6,321 nucleotides of DNA, from assembly GCA_002385485.1 (NCBI GenBank), contig DGDP01000131.1:1-6321 (forward strand), written 5' to 3'. Shown here in pieces: positions 5,523 to 6,321 of the stretch; positions within the stretch are counted from its first letter, which is position 1, and each line of letters starts with the position of its first letter. Source of the DNA: Acetomicrobium sp. UBA3949. GTDB taxonomy: Bacteria; Synergistota; Synergistia; Synergistales; Acetomicrobiaceae. Both the position numbers and the translations under genes were made by a program. Below the pieces are notes generated by a model, which saw only the letters and a program-made list of their open reading frames with translations, was not told the DNA's origin and did not search any database.

Positions 5523-6254
5523 ATGATCTACACAGTCAAAGGCGATCAGATTTCTTACGGAGAAGTGATAGGAATTTTGTTAATAGAAAACTACGTCCCC
5601 TTCATTCCGGGGGATGTGGCAAATGCGACAACTTATAGCTATCCCGTGCGTTTTCAGAGGATCGATGGAGTGACCCACAGGCATCTTTTTGATCATGACA
5701 GATCGGTCAAAGAGAAAGTGTTTGAGGCTTCGAAAAAACTCGTAAAAGAAGGAGTTAAAGCCATAACGGGAGATTGCGGTTTTTTGGCCTTATTTCAGGA
5801 AGAACTAAAAGAAGAGATGAATGTCCCTGTTTTCTTATCGAGCCTTATGCAACTTCACTTTATCAAAGAAATTATCCCTGCAGGGTCGAATATTGGGATA
5901 ATTACCGCAAACTCCGCCTCCCTTACGGGCGATATATTTGGTGCCGTAGGTATCAATTTTACAGATCGTTTAATTATAAAGGGCTTAGAAAATAAAAGAC
6001 ATTTCAAGGAATCCGTGATAGATGAGGCAGGTTTCCTCGACACTGAGAAGCTGGAAAAAGAGGTCGTGGGAGCAACCAGAGAATTAAAAGAAAAAACTCA
6101 TAATATGGCAGCTATTTTGCTCGAATGCAGTCTCCTTCCTCCTTATGGGAAGGCTGTATCTGAAGTCGTCAACGTTCCTGTTTTTGATTATATAACTATG
6201 ATCGATTACGTATATTCTGCAGTTATTAAAAGGAACTTTAATGGATATATGTAA
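5523..6254 (+). CDS. Aspartate/glutamate racemase superfamily protein
   Basis: This 243-residue protein, probably cytoplasmic with no signal or membrane segment, has the two-fold layout of the cofactor-independent Asp/Glu racemase, hydantoin racemase and maleate isomerase superfamily. The first catalytic cysteine is Cys85 in ITGDCGFLALFQEEL (81-95) and the second is Cys202 in LLECSLLPPY (199-208), so the paired-cysteine chemistry for racemisation or isomerisation is intact. Other landmarks are VPVFLSSLMQ at 101-110 and IGIITANSASLT at 124-135. It is close to a group often annotated only as racemase family protein, so I assign no substrate. In this operon it may invert or isomerise the imported compound so that the dehydratase or dehydrogenase can use it. 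The EutA protein of ectoine clusters belongs to the same superfamily, but orthology is not shown. The start is supported by the site at 5506-5514. Confidence 0.88.
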   Translation: MIYTVKGDQISYGEVIGILLIENYVPFIPGDVANATTYSYPVRFQRIDGVTHRHLFDHDRSVKEKVFEASKKLVKEGVKAITGDCGFLALFQEELKEEMNVPVFLSSLMQLHFIKEIIPAGSNIGIITANSASLTGDIFGAVGINFTDRLIIKGLENKRHFKESVIDEAGFLDTEKLEKEVVGATRELKEKTHNMAAILLECSLLPPYGKAVSEVVNVPVFDYITMIDYVYSAVIKRNFNGYM

Positions 6255-6321
6255 TTAATAAAATTTGTCAAACAAAAAAATATAATTTTATCGTAATATA
6301 AATTTTAATATATATTTTTTT
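6255..6321. other. A+T-rich 3' end of window, possible weak terminator
   Basis: These 67 bases contain only a handful of G or C and follow the last stop codon. ATAAAATT at 6258-6265 can pair with AATTTTAT at 6284-6291 across an 18-base loop, and the window closes with seven T. An all-A/T stem is weak and the T run is not next to it, so a rho-independent terminator is only possible. No gene start is visible. Confidence 0.3.

Noticed and set aside
5453..5638. Small 61-residue + strand frame between dctP and the racemase-family gene
   Set aside because: It runs through the stem-loop and into the next gene in another frame; the peptide has no family features.
151..6254. Calling the locus an ectoine/hydroxyectoine degradation cluster
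   Set aside because: Only the EutB-like enzyme and a racemase-superfamily protein fit; DoeA, DoeB and EutC are absent from the window.
1..6321. CRISPR array, tRNA, rRNA or insertion sequence
   Set aside because: No regularly spaced repeats, no tRNA or rRNA-like conserved segments and no transposase were seen on either strand.

Overview
The window looks like the start of an Illumina-assembled contig from an anaerobic, amino-acid-using bacterium. Base composition is moderate in the genes and very A+T-rich in the last 67 bases. The taxon is inferred. A TRAP transporter next to amino-acid-catabolic enzymes, densely packed, would suit Synergistota (for example Acetomicrobium or Thermovirga relatives), but nothing here proves it. 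Bases 1-42 are not genomic: they match a Nextera read-2 adapter with the end of its i7 index, and the Tn5 mosaic end abuts the first real base.

All genes lie on the + strand and are packed like one operon. First comes the last 28 codons of an unidentified upstream gene (43-129). Next is a Glu/Leu/Phe/Val dehydrogenase family enzyme (151-1386), which overlaps by one base a PLP-dependent threonine-dehydratase/EutB-like lyase (1386-2399). A complete three-component TRAP transporter follows: small permease DctQ (2426-3037), large permease DctM (3037-4317, one-base overlap) and periplasmic binding protein DctP (4404-5447). The last gene is an aspartate/glutamate racemase superfamily protein (5523-6254), followed by A+T-rich DNA to the window end.

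Together the genes read as an uptake-and-degradation cassette for an amino-acid-like or hydroxy-acid substrate: DctP captures it, DctQM imports it with a sodium gradient, and the racemase-fold enzyme, dehydratase and dehydrogenase process it. The substrate is unknown. The most interesting point is that the dehydrogenase keeps the general catalytic residues of glutamate dehydrogenase but has replaced both residues that hold the glutamate side-chain carboxylate, so glutamate is probably not its substrate. The cassette partly resembles the eutABC part of ectoine/hydroxyectoine clusters (a racemase-superfamily EutA and a dehydratase EutB), but no EutC, DoeA or DoeB is visible.

The two gaps around dctP (86 and 75 bases) share a G-rich 15-mer. 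In the second gap it forms the left arm of a strong stem-loop that may tune expression of dctP relative to the last gene.
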